This document shows, in pieces, positions 44,752 to 55,925 of a stretch of 64,000 nucleotides of DNA (positions within the stretch are counted from its first letter, which is position 1; the number at the start of each line of letters is the position of its first letter). The notes under the pieces are model-generated. The model ran no database searches. It was given only the letters and a program-made list of their open reading frames with translations, and had not been told where the DNA came from. The DNA lies in NCBI GenBank assembly GCA_001600615.1, contig BCKK01000007.1:1208431-1272430 (forward strand), read 5' to 3'. The stretch is from Dioszegia crocea (Eukaryota > Basidiomycota > Tremellomycetes > Tremellales > Bulleribasidiaceae). The position numbers were made by a program, and so were the translations under genes.

Positions 44752-45677
44752 TCAGAGCAGTCTCCTTCCCTTCAGGTCATTGACGGATGCCATTCCCGCC
44801 TCGCTCTCATTCTCCCACACCCAGCTTGTCACCTGCCTTTCTGCACATGCGTAGATATCTGCCCGCTTCAGCATGAATGTCGACCGCTTGGCGAACCCAA
44901 TCCGGCTTGCTATTGCCATAAATGGGATATTGGCATTTTCCACAGTCTATAGGATCAGCAATGAGACCGAAAAGATCGACCAATAACGACGCTACTCACA
45001 GCTATCAGGGTGTCTATACCAGCCCATGGTGCCCAAACTTTCGCCACGATATCCAGCACATGTCCAGCTATACCCTTACGTCGCCACTCTGGCAATAGCG
45101 CGTATCCCACCTGTCGGCATTCCTCCATATTATGCGTCTTCCCGCCCTTGACTTCATTATCGGACGTGATAGCCGGACCAGGAGGCCGAGAGTCAGCCAC
45201 AAAGATTTGTATTTCACCGATGTGTCGGCCAGTGAGCTCGTTGCGGATGACGGTAAGGGAAAGTGGGGGATGGATGTGGGAGAGCGGTGTAGACCCGGAG
45301 ATTCGTAGAAGGGCCTGAGGACAGTGTTGGTGATTTCGACAGATGCTGGAATGACCTCATCTGTGAAGTATCGCAGGTGCCTTTCGAAGGTTACTAGCTT
45401 TTGTCAGCCGGTATCGAGGAGATCAGGTGAAAGAAACCAGAGCTAAACTCACGGAACTGGCCGACCATTTCCAAACCCAACGAAGGTCGGATCATTCAGG
45501 AGTCGGAGCTGATTGACTGTCAGCAGTTGCAAGAAGGGTGAGTCAAAAACATACTCACAGTATCGTCTCCATCGCTTGATCTCCAAGGTGTAAGGCGAAG
45601 ATCGGGGAACGCGGGAAGGAGTCAGCATCTTTGTCCCACCTCAGAAGTTCAGACAGATCGGTAGTAGTCGTCCCCAT
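44752..45677 (-). CDS. GNAT-family acetyltransferase, copy 1, with a frame break near its start
   Basis: Paralogue of the two GNAT genes at 46623 and 49504. The start MGTTTTDLSELLRWDKDAD at 45677 matches their openings, but LPAFPDLRLTPWRSSDGDDT continues in another frame. Relative to the paralogues about 13 bases are missing between the two, so translation from this start stops soon after. Downstream exons are intact and spliced: LRLLNDPTFVGFGNGRPVP, HLRYFTDEVIPASVEITNTV, the acetyl-CoA loop YALLPEWRRKGIAGHVLDIV, then TVENANIPFMAIASRIGFAK, ending GRRLL at 44752. RRKGIAG is the R-x-x-G-x-A motif A that binds acetyl-CoA. The family is Acetyltransf_3 (RimJ/RimL-like), but the substrate is unknown. 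Either a recent loss-of-function allele, an assembly error, or use of an undetected start. Confidence 0.7.
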
Positions 45678-46622
45678 CGTATCGCGGGTGAGTTGAAGAA
45701 ATAATCGACGCGGTGGATATATGAGGCGACGAGACGAAGATAGGAATGATGGACGGCTAGAGTAAGATGATAGCAGGCCGAGAGAACAAAGCAGCTGTGT
45801 GGACAAGGGAAAGCAGAAATTCCGTTTGGAGAGGTTGCGTCGGATGTCGACCCAGTCTTCGATAGCTTCTGCCCGCGATCAGTGACGAGGTGCCCTTGTC
45901 GAAGACGCTTTCGTGCCATCGGCGATCTCATCTGGCGGGTCGATCGAGAACGGTTTCACGCTTCGCAAGGGTCCGGCATGGTCATGTTTTGTCAATTTTT
46001 CACCTCCGGCTAGCACCATCTCAGCATGCCGGATCTAGTCAATAGTAGGAGAGGGTCAGCGGGGGTATGACGCTGATGTATAGCGTCGACAACACATTCC
46101 TCAAAATTTTCGCTTGAAAATTGCCCAAACAGGCAATTTACACGACCAGGGCCATATTTGCGCAGCACTTGCTCTGGACTCAAACATCAAACAGATCTTT
46201 CATAGAGTATGAATGATGATGTCTGACCTCAGCGCTGTCTCTGCAGGATGGGATACAGAAGATTTGGCGATACGGAAGGAAGGGATTGTAAGTCCGGGCC
46301 ATTGAGGGGCTCATGAGTATTGCGAAGCTGACTCAGCCAGTAGCTAAACTTATGCAACACTCTGATGAGATTATATGACCGCTCCATCCCATCAGTCTTG
46401 CTCGCTACTTTCGGAGCTCTCTCCCTCTTTGGTCGACAAGCAGCCTATCGAGTCGAAAGCGGAATCCGGTCGCTGTTTGCCGCCAAAAGAAAAACGACTC
46501 CTTTGTTCGCCCTGCCCTGTCTCTCGCACTCCCACCAGAACGCAACAATCCCTCTCAGTATTTGCCTCACTATTCTTACTCCTGAAATGCTCCAGAGAGT
46601 CTCAACTTGACCAGGTACCATC
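45678..46622. other. divergent region between GNAT copies 1 and 2
   Basis: A 945 bp gap shared as upstream sequence by two divergent GNAT genes. It contains an AT-rich stretch near 46090-46150 and C/T-rich leader sequence before 46623. No further gene recognised. Confidence 0.5.
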
Positions 46623-47568
46623 ATGACTACCAATGTCCAGTCTCCGCAAGTGCTCTGGGATGTGGAGAGGGATGAGCCTTATATCCCGCTTGCCAATGCG
46701 CCGGAATTGCGATTGACCCCGTGGCGGGCTGGAGATGAGGATGAAGCTGTGAGTGATCTTTCGTGCCTGTCCTATGGTTCTTCGCTTTTCCTCAAGGCTC
46801 ATGGCTGATCTTCCTACAGATGAAGCTGTTCAACGATGCTACTGTCGGGAAGTACGCGAAGCGTCGACCATATCCGTAAGTCTCGGAGCCATTCCCCTCA
46901 TCCTACAATAGCTGTCGAGGTCTCCCTATTTGCTGAGATGTCTGATGCTGACCAAAGCAGGTATCTTCGCAAAGACTTGAGCTTCTATCCCGACGTCATC
47001 ATCCCCGCCTCCCTCGAAACAATCAACACCATTCTCCGCCCCATTCGCTCTTCCCCCCTCTTCACTATCGTCCTCTCCTCCGCCCACTCCAAAGGTTCCT
47101 TCTTCCCATTCATCATCATCCGTCATCATCCCTCCGGCAAACTCATCGGCGACATTCAGATCTTCCAACTTACCGACAATCTCGCAGCCGAGGATGTGGG
47201 CTCCGCATTTGGAGGGGCGGTGCCTCAACTCGTCCCGCCCGCTGAGCAGACTTGGGAGATTTCATACAACCTTTTACCGGAGTGGAGAGGCAAGGGTGTG
47301 GCAGGGCCGGTGTTAGATGCAGTCATTGATGGATGGGTAAAGTGGGTCGGAATCGGGAGGTTGATGGCTGTAAGTCTCGCCCTGTCTGACTGTCGCCAAG
47401 GAAAACCCCTCGCTGACTGGATTCTAGGGTATCGAGACCGCCAATACTGCCTCGGACGGTCTTGTCAGATCCAGAGGGTTCACCAAGGACAATACCATGA
47501 TGCAGGAATGGCCAGAGGAGAAGGGCGGTGGGACGCGGGAGATGACAGAGTGGGTCCTGAAGCTCTGA
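46623..47568 (+). CDS. GNAT-family acetyltransferase, copy 2
   Basis: Intact four-exon member of the local GNAT set. It starts MTTNVQSPQVLWDVERDEPY, continues ELRLTPWRAGDEDEA, MKLFNDATVGKYAKRRPYP and YLRKDLSFYPDVIIPASLET, then SGKLIGDIQIFQL, and the acetyl-CoA binding block YNLLPEWRGKGVAGPVLDAV. The last exon, GIETANTASDGLVRSRGFTK, contains the N-x-x-S-x-x-L-x-x-x-x-GF pattern typical of RimJ/RimL-like enzymes; the protein ends REMTEWVLKL at 47568. R-G-K-G-V-A is motif A. Cytosolic by appearance. The acceptor substrate, a small molecule or a protein N-terminus, cannot be inferred. Introns have GT-AG ends, two with GCTGAC branch sites. It converges on the CPL1-like gene at a distance of 215 bp. 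Confidence 0.82.
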
Positions 47569-47782
47569 TTCTCATATGCGATCTTGTCTAATACCAGCTA
47601 CACATGTATTACCGCCCGCTGACCTGAGTCTCTGAGCCGCAATATCGCTGACTAGTCCGATATTAGCTGTATCGTATGCATCATCCTAAAACCCAAAAGT
47701 CTGCGTGGTCTCCCCTTCAAAATTTCGCATCTATTGATGGCGCATCCCCGCGCACTCTATCACCGCTCTACACCTTTTCTTT

Positions 47783-48792
47783 TTATCCCTTCACACAACG
47801 ACCAGATTGACATGTGAGGGCTCCAGCCTTGTATGAGCGACCGTTGAGCAAGTCACAGCTGAGCAATCAGCATGAATCATGAAAGATACACAGCACAGCG
47901 TGGGAGAATTACTCACTTGATACCCTTCGGCCTATGTCTCCTCGCGATGGCGTACTCGCCATGCACACACCCTCCGCAAGATTCCAGCTCGGTCATGGTA
48001 TTTATGCACTGCTGGATCAGCTTAATGCTCAAAAGGCGCCAGACTTAAAAGCGCGGCCTAGACTCATACACGCCGTCGAATTACCAGGGCAATAATCATC
48101 CTTCCTCAGTGCCCTAACCTTCTGTCGCCGATTAAGCCCTCCCGACGCGGCCGGTGCCGCATGATCATACCGATAGAATTGTTCCGACCCGGAGTCGCAG
48201 GCCACCTCCGGACCGCCTCTGTATGGATCCCCAGTCGTGCACGCGCATACCAAATACCCGTTGATTGGTTGATGACTGATAAGCAGACCTCGAGCACCTT
48301 TACAGGTGTCAAAGCATTGATTGAGGGTTGAGGCTTGGAAGGCGGTACTACCCGTCACGGCGCCAGAGTAGCATTTGTCGAAAGTGAAGGTGGTCCCCAC
48401 TCGTAATATTGTATAGGCGGTAGTGTCGGTACATTCAGGTGGAGACGTTTGGGTCGTGGGCAGGCTGTTGATACCGGCGAGTGCGCCTGCTGTACAGCGA
48501 CATACCCCAGTAGAGACTTGGTAACCGGCATTGGTGATTTGGCCGCGATACCGTGGTGAAGCTTGGGATTCGGTATAGCAGGCCGCCTGTATTGGATTAG
48601 CTTGATGGTCAGTGTAGAGGTGTTGGATGTGATGATGAGTGGACGTGAACTCACGGCGCACCCGGCTATTCCTCGGCCAGATGTAGGAACGGCGAATTGG
48701 GTACCCTGCAATTGGCTGAAACACCCAACGAACGTTTCTAGACTGAGAACAAGAGGGGAGAAAGCCAAGAGAGACACGAGGAGAGGGAGCAT
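47783..48792 (-). CDS. secreted cysteine-rich protein with WSC-like and CPL1-like modules
   Basis: The signal peptide MLPLLVSLLAFSPLVLS precedes LETFVGCFSQ. A cysteine-rich region follows with AACYTESQASPRYRGQITNA, TFTFDKCYSGAVTGS, and LNQCFDTCKGARGLLISH with VCACTTGDPY, a WSC-like pattern of carbohydrate-binding or cell-wall proteins. After RRQKVRALRKDDYCPGNSTA come three more exons that most simply read as CMSLGR, then TMTELESCGGCVHGEYAIAR, and finally NCDLLNGRSYKAGALTCQSG with RCVKG, ending at 47783. The ESCGGC...C......LTCxxGxC spacing is that of the CPL1-like domain found in secreted Tremellomycete proteins, known from Cryptococcus capsule and virulence screens. Likely extracellular or wall-bound. 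The exon junction near 48060-48020 is inferred. An in-frame upstream ATG exists at 48837 but would bury the signal peptide. Confidence 0.75.
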
Positions 48793-49503
48793 GATGATGG
48801 AGAGGGATCGGACCGGAAGCGAGTACGGTGGGGACAACCTGGAATGGTCCGAGAAGGTATTGTATGAGGCGTGAAACGGAGAGGAAGAGGTCGAGGATGG
48901 ACTTCGTGGCTCGCCTTGACTTCAGCCGTGAAGCCAGGCCTGTCTCGGTGGATTGTTGGCATGGTTGAATGTTAGATTGTAGCGACTTCGCAAAGTCAAT
49001 CACAATCCTCCTACCACACAGACCTCACGCCGCACCGGGTGCATTGTGAAGTGGACGATCCATATGGCTTTGGCCCCGAGCTGCAGCGCTGTAGTGGCGG
49101 AGCTTTATCGTCGTGCCTGAAAGGACAACGCTGTGTGCCTCTGCCTGTGCCGGTCGTCCACCGCTGTCTGACTCCTCCGCCGGACTGGGTCGAAAGCTCG
49201 TTGACGCCCATTGGTGAGAGCGGAACGCCTCCAGACGACAGGCCCTCACCTGATAAGCACCTTAGACAGCGGAGATGCAAAAACATAGGATGAGAACAAG
49301 ATCAGAGACTTTGCCTGCTAATCTTCCGAGAGATGAGTCCAGGGACAGCTAGTGTCAGGGGTCCTCTCGGCATTCCTCATTTCGGCTGGATCCGATGGAT
49401 CCACATGGCAATGAGTGGCATGACTCGGCATACCTTAGGTCTCTCAGTCATCACTAGTCAATACACACGCTCGCCCGAGTAGACCTAGAGACATTCGCCC
49501 TTC
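48793..49503. other. divergent region between CPL1-like gene and GNAT copy 3
   Basis: A 711 bp gap shared as upstream region by two divergent genes. Near 49390 a small inverted repeat, TGGATCC-GAT-GGATCCA, is visible. The open frames on both strands lack family motifs. Confidence 0.5.
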
Positions 49504-50606
49504 ATGTCCAACTCAGCCCGAACAGATCTCATGAGATGGGACCAAGAGGCTGATGAGCCATACATGCTCATTCCTCGATTTCCAGATTTGCGACTCACGC
49601 CCTGGCGCGAAGGAGAAGATGTGGACGCTGCGGTAAGTGCCTACTTCTCAAAGTCCAGAGGCTCTGCCTTCTTATCTACTTACTTACTGTGGTTGAGACT
49701 CAGCGATGAGGGGCTGATATTTTAGGTGAAGCTATTCAATGAGCCGAGTGTGGCCAAATATTCATTCAGACGACCATTCCCGTAAGTCCTGGCGTTCCAT
49801 CTGACCTGGTCTATCCGCGAGGCTGGTCCGACTCACAAACTCAACTACCATGCCCACATTTCACACCTACTGCAGTACTCACCGGCCAGTTTCCTCCCGG
49901 AGCATCTAGACTGGATGCGCACCAACGTTTTCCCCGCAGCAACGAAATGTATCCAAACAGTCCTCCGACCCTTGCTCCGTCCTTCCTCCTCTTCTCCAAC
50001 TCCTACACATCCCCTCGCACCACACACAGGCGCCATCCCCTTCTTCCCACTCATAATCATCCGACACAAACCCTCTGGAAAGATGATTGGGGATTTCCAA
50101 CTCGTTCAACCGCCCTCTGCACACTCGGAGTCGGCAGAAGATCAAGCCAAGGCATTTGGAGGTCAGGCGCCGCAATTTGTTCCGCCAGAAGAACAGACGT
50201 GGGAGTTGGTTTATAATTTAAGTCCGGAGTGGACTGGGAGGGGGATAGGGGGTGCGGTGTTGGATGTGGTTTTGGAAGGGTGGGTGAGGTGGTTAGGCAT
50301 TGGGACGATAATGGCTGTGAGTACTGGGGTTGGACTTGAGAAGAACGACGAAGTAGAGAAGTGCTTTCGACTGAGAAGATGGTGGAATGATGTGTCAGCG
50401 GATGAAGTGCATGTGGGGTTGAGGCTTATGGATAGGGTGCCGAAACTGCCAATCTTGGTTCTTCGGGCCTTGTCAAATCGAGAGGGTTTGTTAAAGTCAA
50501 GACGTTCATGGAGACTTATCCGGAAGAAAAGGGAGGTGGTCAGCGGGAGGTATCACATTGGGCTTTGAGAATGGCGGACTATAAGCCCCGACCACTAGAA
50601 GGATAG
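49504..50606 (+). CDS. GNAT-family acetyltransferase, copy 3
   Basis: Intact four-exon paralogue of copy 2: MSNSARTDLMRWDQEADEPY, FPDLRLTPWREGEDVDAA, VKLFNEPSVAKYSFRRPFP, then FLPEHLDWMRTNVFPAATKC after an acceptor at GGCCAG. It continues PLIIIRHKPSGKMIGDFQLV and YNLSPEWTGRGIGGAVLDVV, where TGRGIGG is motif A, and after a 108 nt intron closes AETANLGSSGLVKSRGFVKV, GGGQREVSHWALRM and PRPLEG at 50606. The reading frame through the last intron must shift from the unspliced frame, so a naive open-frame call would be wrong. Substrate unknown. It is tail-to-tail with eIF3c, 121 bp away. Confidence 0.82.
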
Positions 50607-50727
50607 TACGAGGGATCATATGAGAAAAGTAACTTTAGACGGATAACACATGAAACACTAACCTCCACCTGTCAAACCTCAACCTATGTGCATCCTGTCC
50701 AATTCTAACACTACGCCACCCCAAACC

Positions 50728-53700
50728 CTAAGCAGCCACACTCCGTCTCTGCCCTACTCCCGTACCTAAACCACTATTAAACCCACCCCTCCCCCGTCCC
50801 CTTCCTCCTCGTCCACCACCACCACCCCTCCCCCCTCTCCTCTCTGTCCGTCCTCTACCTCCACCCTCCCCTCCCCGCTCTCCTCCCCGCTCACCGCCCC
50901 CAGCGCCCCCAGCCTGATTACCCAATTTCTGATCCAAAACTTTTTCGTTATTCTCAACCATACCCGCCACACGCTCTGCAAGCTGTTGTGCCAGACGCTG
51001 AACTTCCGTCGTCTCCACACGGTGGAATACCACCACGGCGTCAATCTGGTCTAGACTTGCCGAAAGCTCTTCGTTGTAGATCATTCGCGATATGAGCGAT
51101 TTGAGCGTGGGGATGGGTAAGTCGAATGTGGATGAAAGGTGGGAGAGTGAGAGGGAAGCGTAGTGCGTCGAATAGGTTAAGAGGTATGTTCTTAGGGCTT
51201 CTTCTTGGATTTTCCTATTATCATCAGTGACATTCCCGTATGACAAGACACAGACAGACTCACTTTCCAAGCATCACCTTAACTTCATCCGCCCCATCGA
51301 GCAATGTCCAAACTTTGATACCCTCAATCAACTCCTGTGCCTTCTCCCAATCACCCTGCATTATCGCCTTGCTAGCCTTGACGACGTGATCCCTTGTGTT
51401 TTCTGGTGGACCCATAAACGCCTGTTTATCCGCCATTTCCAACAACCTCTTAAATTGCTTACTCGTCACCCGTCGCCTTTGCTCGTCCGTTTCCGCCGCA
51501 GCATACAACGGAACTTCGATAAGCATACACGAAGTAAGATAGGCAGCTTCTAGCAACTCAAGATTGAGGTGCAAGTGGAAAGGGAGTAATCGACGCTTTT
51601 CGATCAATTCCTGTTCCGGTGTAATCTGATTACCGTATCGCTGAATAGCCTGCGCAAGTAGTTCCTTCTGTCGTTGACTATTGAACATGTCGGCGAGGAT
51701 GACTTGGGCTTCGGGGATATAACCAGCGCGGAAAGCGGCCAGACCCAATTGCATGACGGCTCGGTTGTAGAGGATTTGAGTCGTGACGTCGGCGTGGGAA
51801 ATTGTGTCTTGGAGATGAGACATGAGGAGGAGATCGCGAGCTTGGTGGTATCGCCCGTGCATCCCGTGGTTGAAGATGTGGCAGAGGATCGCACGAGCGC
51901 GCAAGAGGGGTGCGTCAGAGTTGTAGATGTAGACGCAGAGGAGGCGGATGAGTTGAGAGGGGGGTAGAGTGGTGTTGAAGGGTGTGACCTTGGAAGTGAG
52001 GCCTTCAAGGTAGGGCGCGGCGACAGTTCCAAAGTGTTCAATGATGACGTCGGGCTAGGAGTCAGCGATGGTCTGTGATGAAGTAACGAATAGCTCACTT
52101 TAGCGTAGAGGTGCTCAACTCGGCGCATGACAGCCCGAGCGACCGAATCGGCGATATTGTCCCTCTCAAACAAAGCCTGAGCTTTGGTGATGACAGCGTA
52201 CAATGGAGCCTCTTCTCTCAGTCGCTCAATGTAGTCGGAACCCTTCTCGTGTGCGTCGGTATGTTGAAGGGTTTTTGTAAACTATCAATTAGCCATGGTT
52301 GCCATATATTCAATCGCGAAACTTACCTCATTATCGATATTCTCAACGAGACTGATCAAATTGCCGGCGATTTCAACCTTAACAACCTTCCCATCCTTGC
52401 TCTCCGGCTCCCTTTCAACCATATCGTCATACTCTGCAACTTCCTCCTGCACAACATATCCAGGCTCTTTAATCAACAGCGAAAGCAGCAGATCCAACTC
52501 CTTCAAACCCTGAACCCAGCTCTCGTGAGGGATGGAAGGCAGAGCCTGACTGTAGTCTAGTCGAGCAGGAACAAGAGCGAGCAAAACGCGGATACGCTGA
52601 TATGTCGTCTCGGTCACTTCGTAGAGTTTTGTAAGAATCCGGATGGTCTCTCCTCGGTCGGTGTTCTAATTATCAGCTTGTGTTCACCCGGCAAGAAATA
52701 GACACACCTTTCGTCCTCGAGATTCAAAGACCTCTCGAAGAGTCTTGAATGTACCCTCAGCAGTCAAGTTGAGAGCTCGACCACCTTTCCCAATCGTCTG
52801 GAAATCGCCATCGTCGGCCGCACCAGCACCGACGGGATCACGCTTCTTGGGCGCTTTGGCAACGACGGGCGCGACATTGGCAGAATCGTATGCGGCAGAG
52901 TAGGCTTCAGGGTCCTGAATCATCAGCTAAACATTTCCATATCCCATGGATCTACACTGACCTCATTGTACGTCTTCAACAACGCCTCAAACTCCTTGGC
53001 CTTCTTCTTCAATGCCTGCCTCATCGAGCTGACAGCCTTAGACTTTCCAGCCGCCATCTTTTTGTTCGCATTCTTCTCAGAAGCAAGAACGTCCGTGATT
53101 CCCTTATCGAGCTCGACAAGGGTTTGCAGGAACGCAGGGGGGATATGACCAGAAGGAGGGATAGGCGAAGCAGCCATGGATGTTTGATGCCTGACAATGA
53201 ATCGCTGTAGCTTATCGAATTCTATCACATCAGTATGGGAAGAGGGGAAGTGGCGAAATGTCTTACCTGAAGAAGCCAATACCCAGTCATTGGCAGCGCC
53301 ATCAGAATGCTTGGTTGCGTTTTGGATATTCTTGATGGCTAGGTCCATCTCGACGAATCGTTTGTCCTTGGCAGATAGAACGACAGTCTTGTCCTCATCT
53401 TCGGATTCGTCGTCGGATGAGTCGGCACCTTTCAAGAACTTGTTTTGGAGTTTCTGGGGTTGTCAGCGGGTCCTTTGGCTAGGTACGACGGATGTCTCGC
53501 TCCAAGCTCGGCGAGCTACAGCTGCAGCCTCCAGACCATCTGTATCTCCCTATTTCACTACCCCTTTCAACCGCCCAAACAACCCATACCCAACGATCAA
53601 ACTCACTTTTCGCCCAGCATCACTATCGGCCCCTTCATCCTCATCGCTATCCTCATCACTATCCTCCTCTTCACTCTCATCATCACTATCCCTCTCAAAC

Positions 53701-53834
53701 ATCCCCTTCTGTCCCTTAGCAAGTTTCAAATCCTGCGCATCACCCTCATCACCAGACAAGATGGACTCCTCGGACTCATCCCCCGAGTCAGAGTCAGATT
53801 CGCTTCCCGAGCCGAGTTTCGCAAAGAATGACAT
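50728..53834 (-). CDS. NIP1: translation initiation factor eIF3 subunit C (NIP1)
   Basis: Core eIF3 subunit that bridges eIF1, eIF5 and the 40S ribosome during scanning. The start [20 protein letters not shown] at 53834 opens an acidic Ser/Asp/Glu-rich region typical of eIF3c, then [20 protein letters not shown] and [20 protein letters not shown]. The helical core includes [33 protein letters not shown] sequence near 52480 and [20 protein letters not shown]. Near the end is the PCI domain, [40 protein letters not shown] and [20 protein letters not shown]. The tail is RGG-rich with a [11 protein letters not shown] core and ends VGQRRSVAA. Around six short introns. The RGG tail is longer than in many yeasts but not unheard of in fungi. 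Confidence 0.92.
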
Positions 53835-54325
53835 GGTTGTTTTTCGTATGCCTTTTAGTGTTTGCTGACCTGTACGTTTATTGTATGTCTAGCTTGTGTA
53901 TGTCTGTATTTATGATAGCAGACGATACCTTTTAAGTAGGAGGTGGTTAGACAAAGAGCGAGGTTGGATGGCGCGTGCAACTGGACAGAGCGGCCCTCGC
54001 CGCCCGCCACTCAGCAAAGTTTCTCTTGCTGGGTGACGTGTTATTTGATACTGTCGCCAAGTGCCACACTCAGCTAATCCCGTTGCTCCATCCAACCATA
54101 CATCATACGTCCTTGATATACATCATAGCACTCCGAGCTACCTGTATTGAGCCTTCTAAGAGGGTCGATATGGATGACAAGGTGAGGATGCAACATGAAA
54201 AAGATCGGCATGTTCTGTGATCGAGCGTCCTCACATCAATATTGATCAGCTGCGTACACTAATCACTGCTCGGCTGACAAAGTATGACATTGCAAGTTAC
54301 AAGTACACTACTCTCACTCTGATTC
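53835..54325. other. intergenic region upstream of eIF3c
   Basis: About 490 bp between the eIF3c start and the NIMA-kinase stop, both genes on the minus strand. It should carry the eIF3c promoter. No repeat or RNA gene recognised. Confidence 0.5.
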
Positions 54326-55925
54326 TCAGACATTGACCAAGTACCAACCAGCACTATGAATCACACTGCGCAACACTCCGACATTCTCCTCGCCTAGCTC
54401 GTATCGAGCCCGCTTAATCGCCCTTGGATTCTCATCCTTTTCCGCGGCTGAGCGTTTGTGCGATGATCTAAAGACAGCATCAGCCTCGCTCGAGTTACAG
54501 TGCGCATCGCCTTATCTGGCTAGCTTACCTCGCGATGTCCAACTTCTTCAGCTGAGCACTCAGGTCGTCCTGCTGCAGCTTGACAATCTGCTGATCTGCC
54601 TTGACTTCGGCTTCCCTGAATCGTCAGCTAAGTCTCAAACCGCATGGAGCGAGATAATAATACGAACTTTGCTTTCACTACAACTTCACGCTCACGAATC
54701 TTGATGTCGCGGCTATCAATCCAGTCGGACCTGCTTCTTTAGCTTGATACGCAGCATATGCTTCTGCAGCTCACCTGCGATCGAGCCTGATTGAGCGGGC
54801 AGCCAAACGAAGCTCATACTTGCCAAGAAGCACTTCAATCGTAGGCCTGGCATCTGCATCTAGGTCGAGCAGGCCATCCACGACGTCTTGCATAGCCGTA
54901 GAGTACTGCTCTCCGGTCGCGGGCTGATGAATCTTGGGCGGGCAATAACCCTCAACTTGGATCTGACAGTGTATGTGAGAGTCCGGGAAGGCAGGCCTGT
55001 TGAGTCAGATCAGTCCAAAGTATAGCAAAGGGATTACGCACTTGAGGGACAACATCTCATACAAAATACAGCCGAGCGACCACAAGTCGGCAGCTGGCCC
55101 ATGGGGCTGTCCCCTTCGTATCTCGGGCGCGAGATAGTCAGGCGTCTAGCAGTCAGCGTGAGCGACTAGTCAAAGTCAGAAGATAGACTCACCCCTGTGA
55201 TAGTTGATGTGTAACATCCTACACCGAGAGTCTTGGAAACGCCAAAGTCGGCAATCTTGATTTGGAGCCCCTGCAATAAGACTGATGCATCAGCTTCGAT
55301 CAAACGAGACATCACTGCCTGTAAGACTGTACTTACTATTCGCAGGTTTCAAGTCGCGATGTACAATCACGCTTGCATTCTCCTCTCGACCAGGAGCATG
55401 TTTACACGCGCCCTTGGGTCGAGTCTCAGGGCAATGAAGATATTGGACGGCCCAGAGCATCTGAACGAACCAACTCCAGACGATCTCCTCGCCGACAGCC
55501 TGACCATTCATAGCATAGATATCGAGCAGACTACTCAAATTGCCATTGAGACATTTCTGTATTGTCAGTATGGCTTGTGTCGAAGCTAATTAGAGAGTAG
55601 ACTTACCTCCATGATGAGGAAGAGACGGCGGCAAGGTGGGTCGTCAAAGTAGTCCTTGTATTTGACAATGTTGTCATGCTGAAATGTAGATAGGATCGAC
55701 CTGTTCTGGTCAGCAAGATGCATAGCCAGGGATCGGCGAGGACACTCACACTTCATTCAAGACGCACACCTTGGGAACGCTGCCACGCCCAGATCGCCTA
55801 TCATACCACATGACTTTACAGGCATAGACTACCTGAGTCTCTTTGTGCTTGACTTGGATTACAAAGCCGAAGCCGCCTTCACCCAGTTGCTCTGAGGCAG
55901 GCATGAGCTCATAGTGCTTTGACAT
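54326..55925 (-). CDS. NIMA/NEK-family serine-threonine protein kinase
   Basis: Starts [20 protein letters not shown] at 55925. The glycine loop GEGGFGFV and the invariant lysine (YACKVM) are intact. Subdomain V reads RLFLIMEV, followed by [21 protein letters not shown] short insert lies before the catalytic loop [11 protein letters not shown], as in NIMA-type kinases. DFG is present ([12 protein letters not shown]), then [20 protein letters not shown] and [18 protein letters not shown]. The C-terminal region is coiled-coil-like, with [20 protein letters not shown], and ends [12 protein letters not shown]. Such kinases act in mitotic entry, spindle pole or polarity control. HRDLKPAN carries Ala where HRDLKPEN is usual. 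Upstream in-frame Met codons (for example MVSPPVKTLP) may give a longer form. About seven short introns. Most like Kin3/NIMA, but a divergent NEK is also possible. Confidence 0.85.

Noticed and set aside
45400..45480. Apparent second frameshift in GNAT copy 1
   Set aside because: Using the acceptor after TTCGAAAG gives HLRYFTDEV in frame, matching copy 2.
49790..49880. Apparent frameshift at exon 3 of GNAT copy 3
   Set aside because: Using the later acceptor after GGCCAG gives FLPEHLDWM in frame, as in the paralogues.
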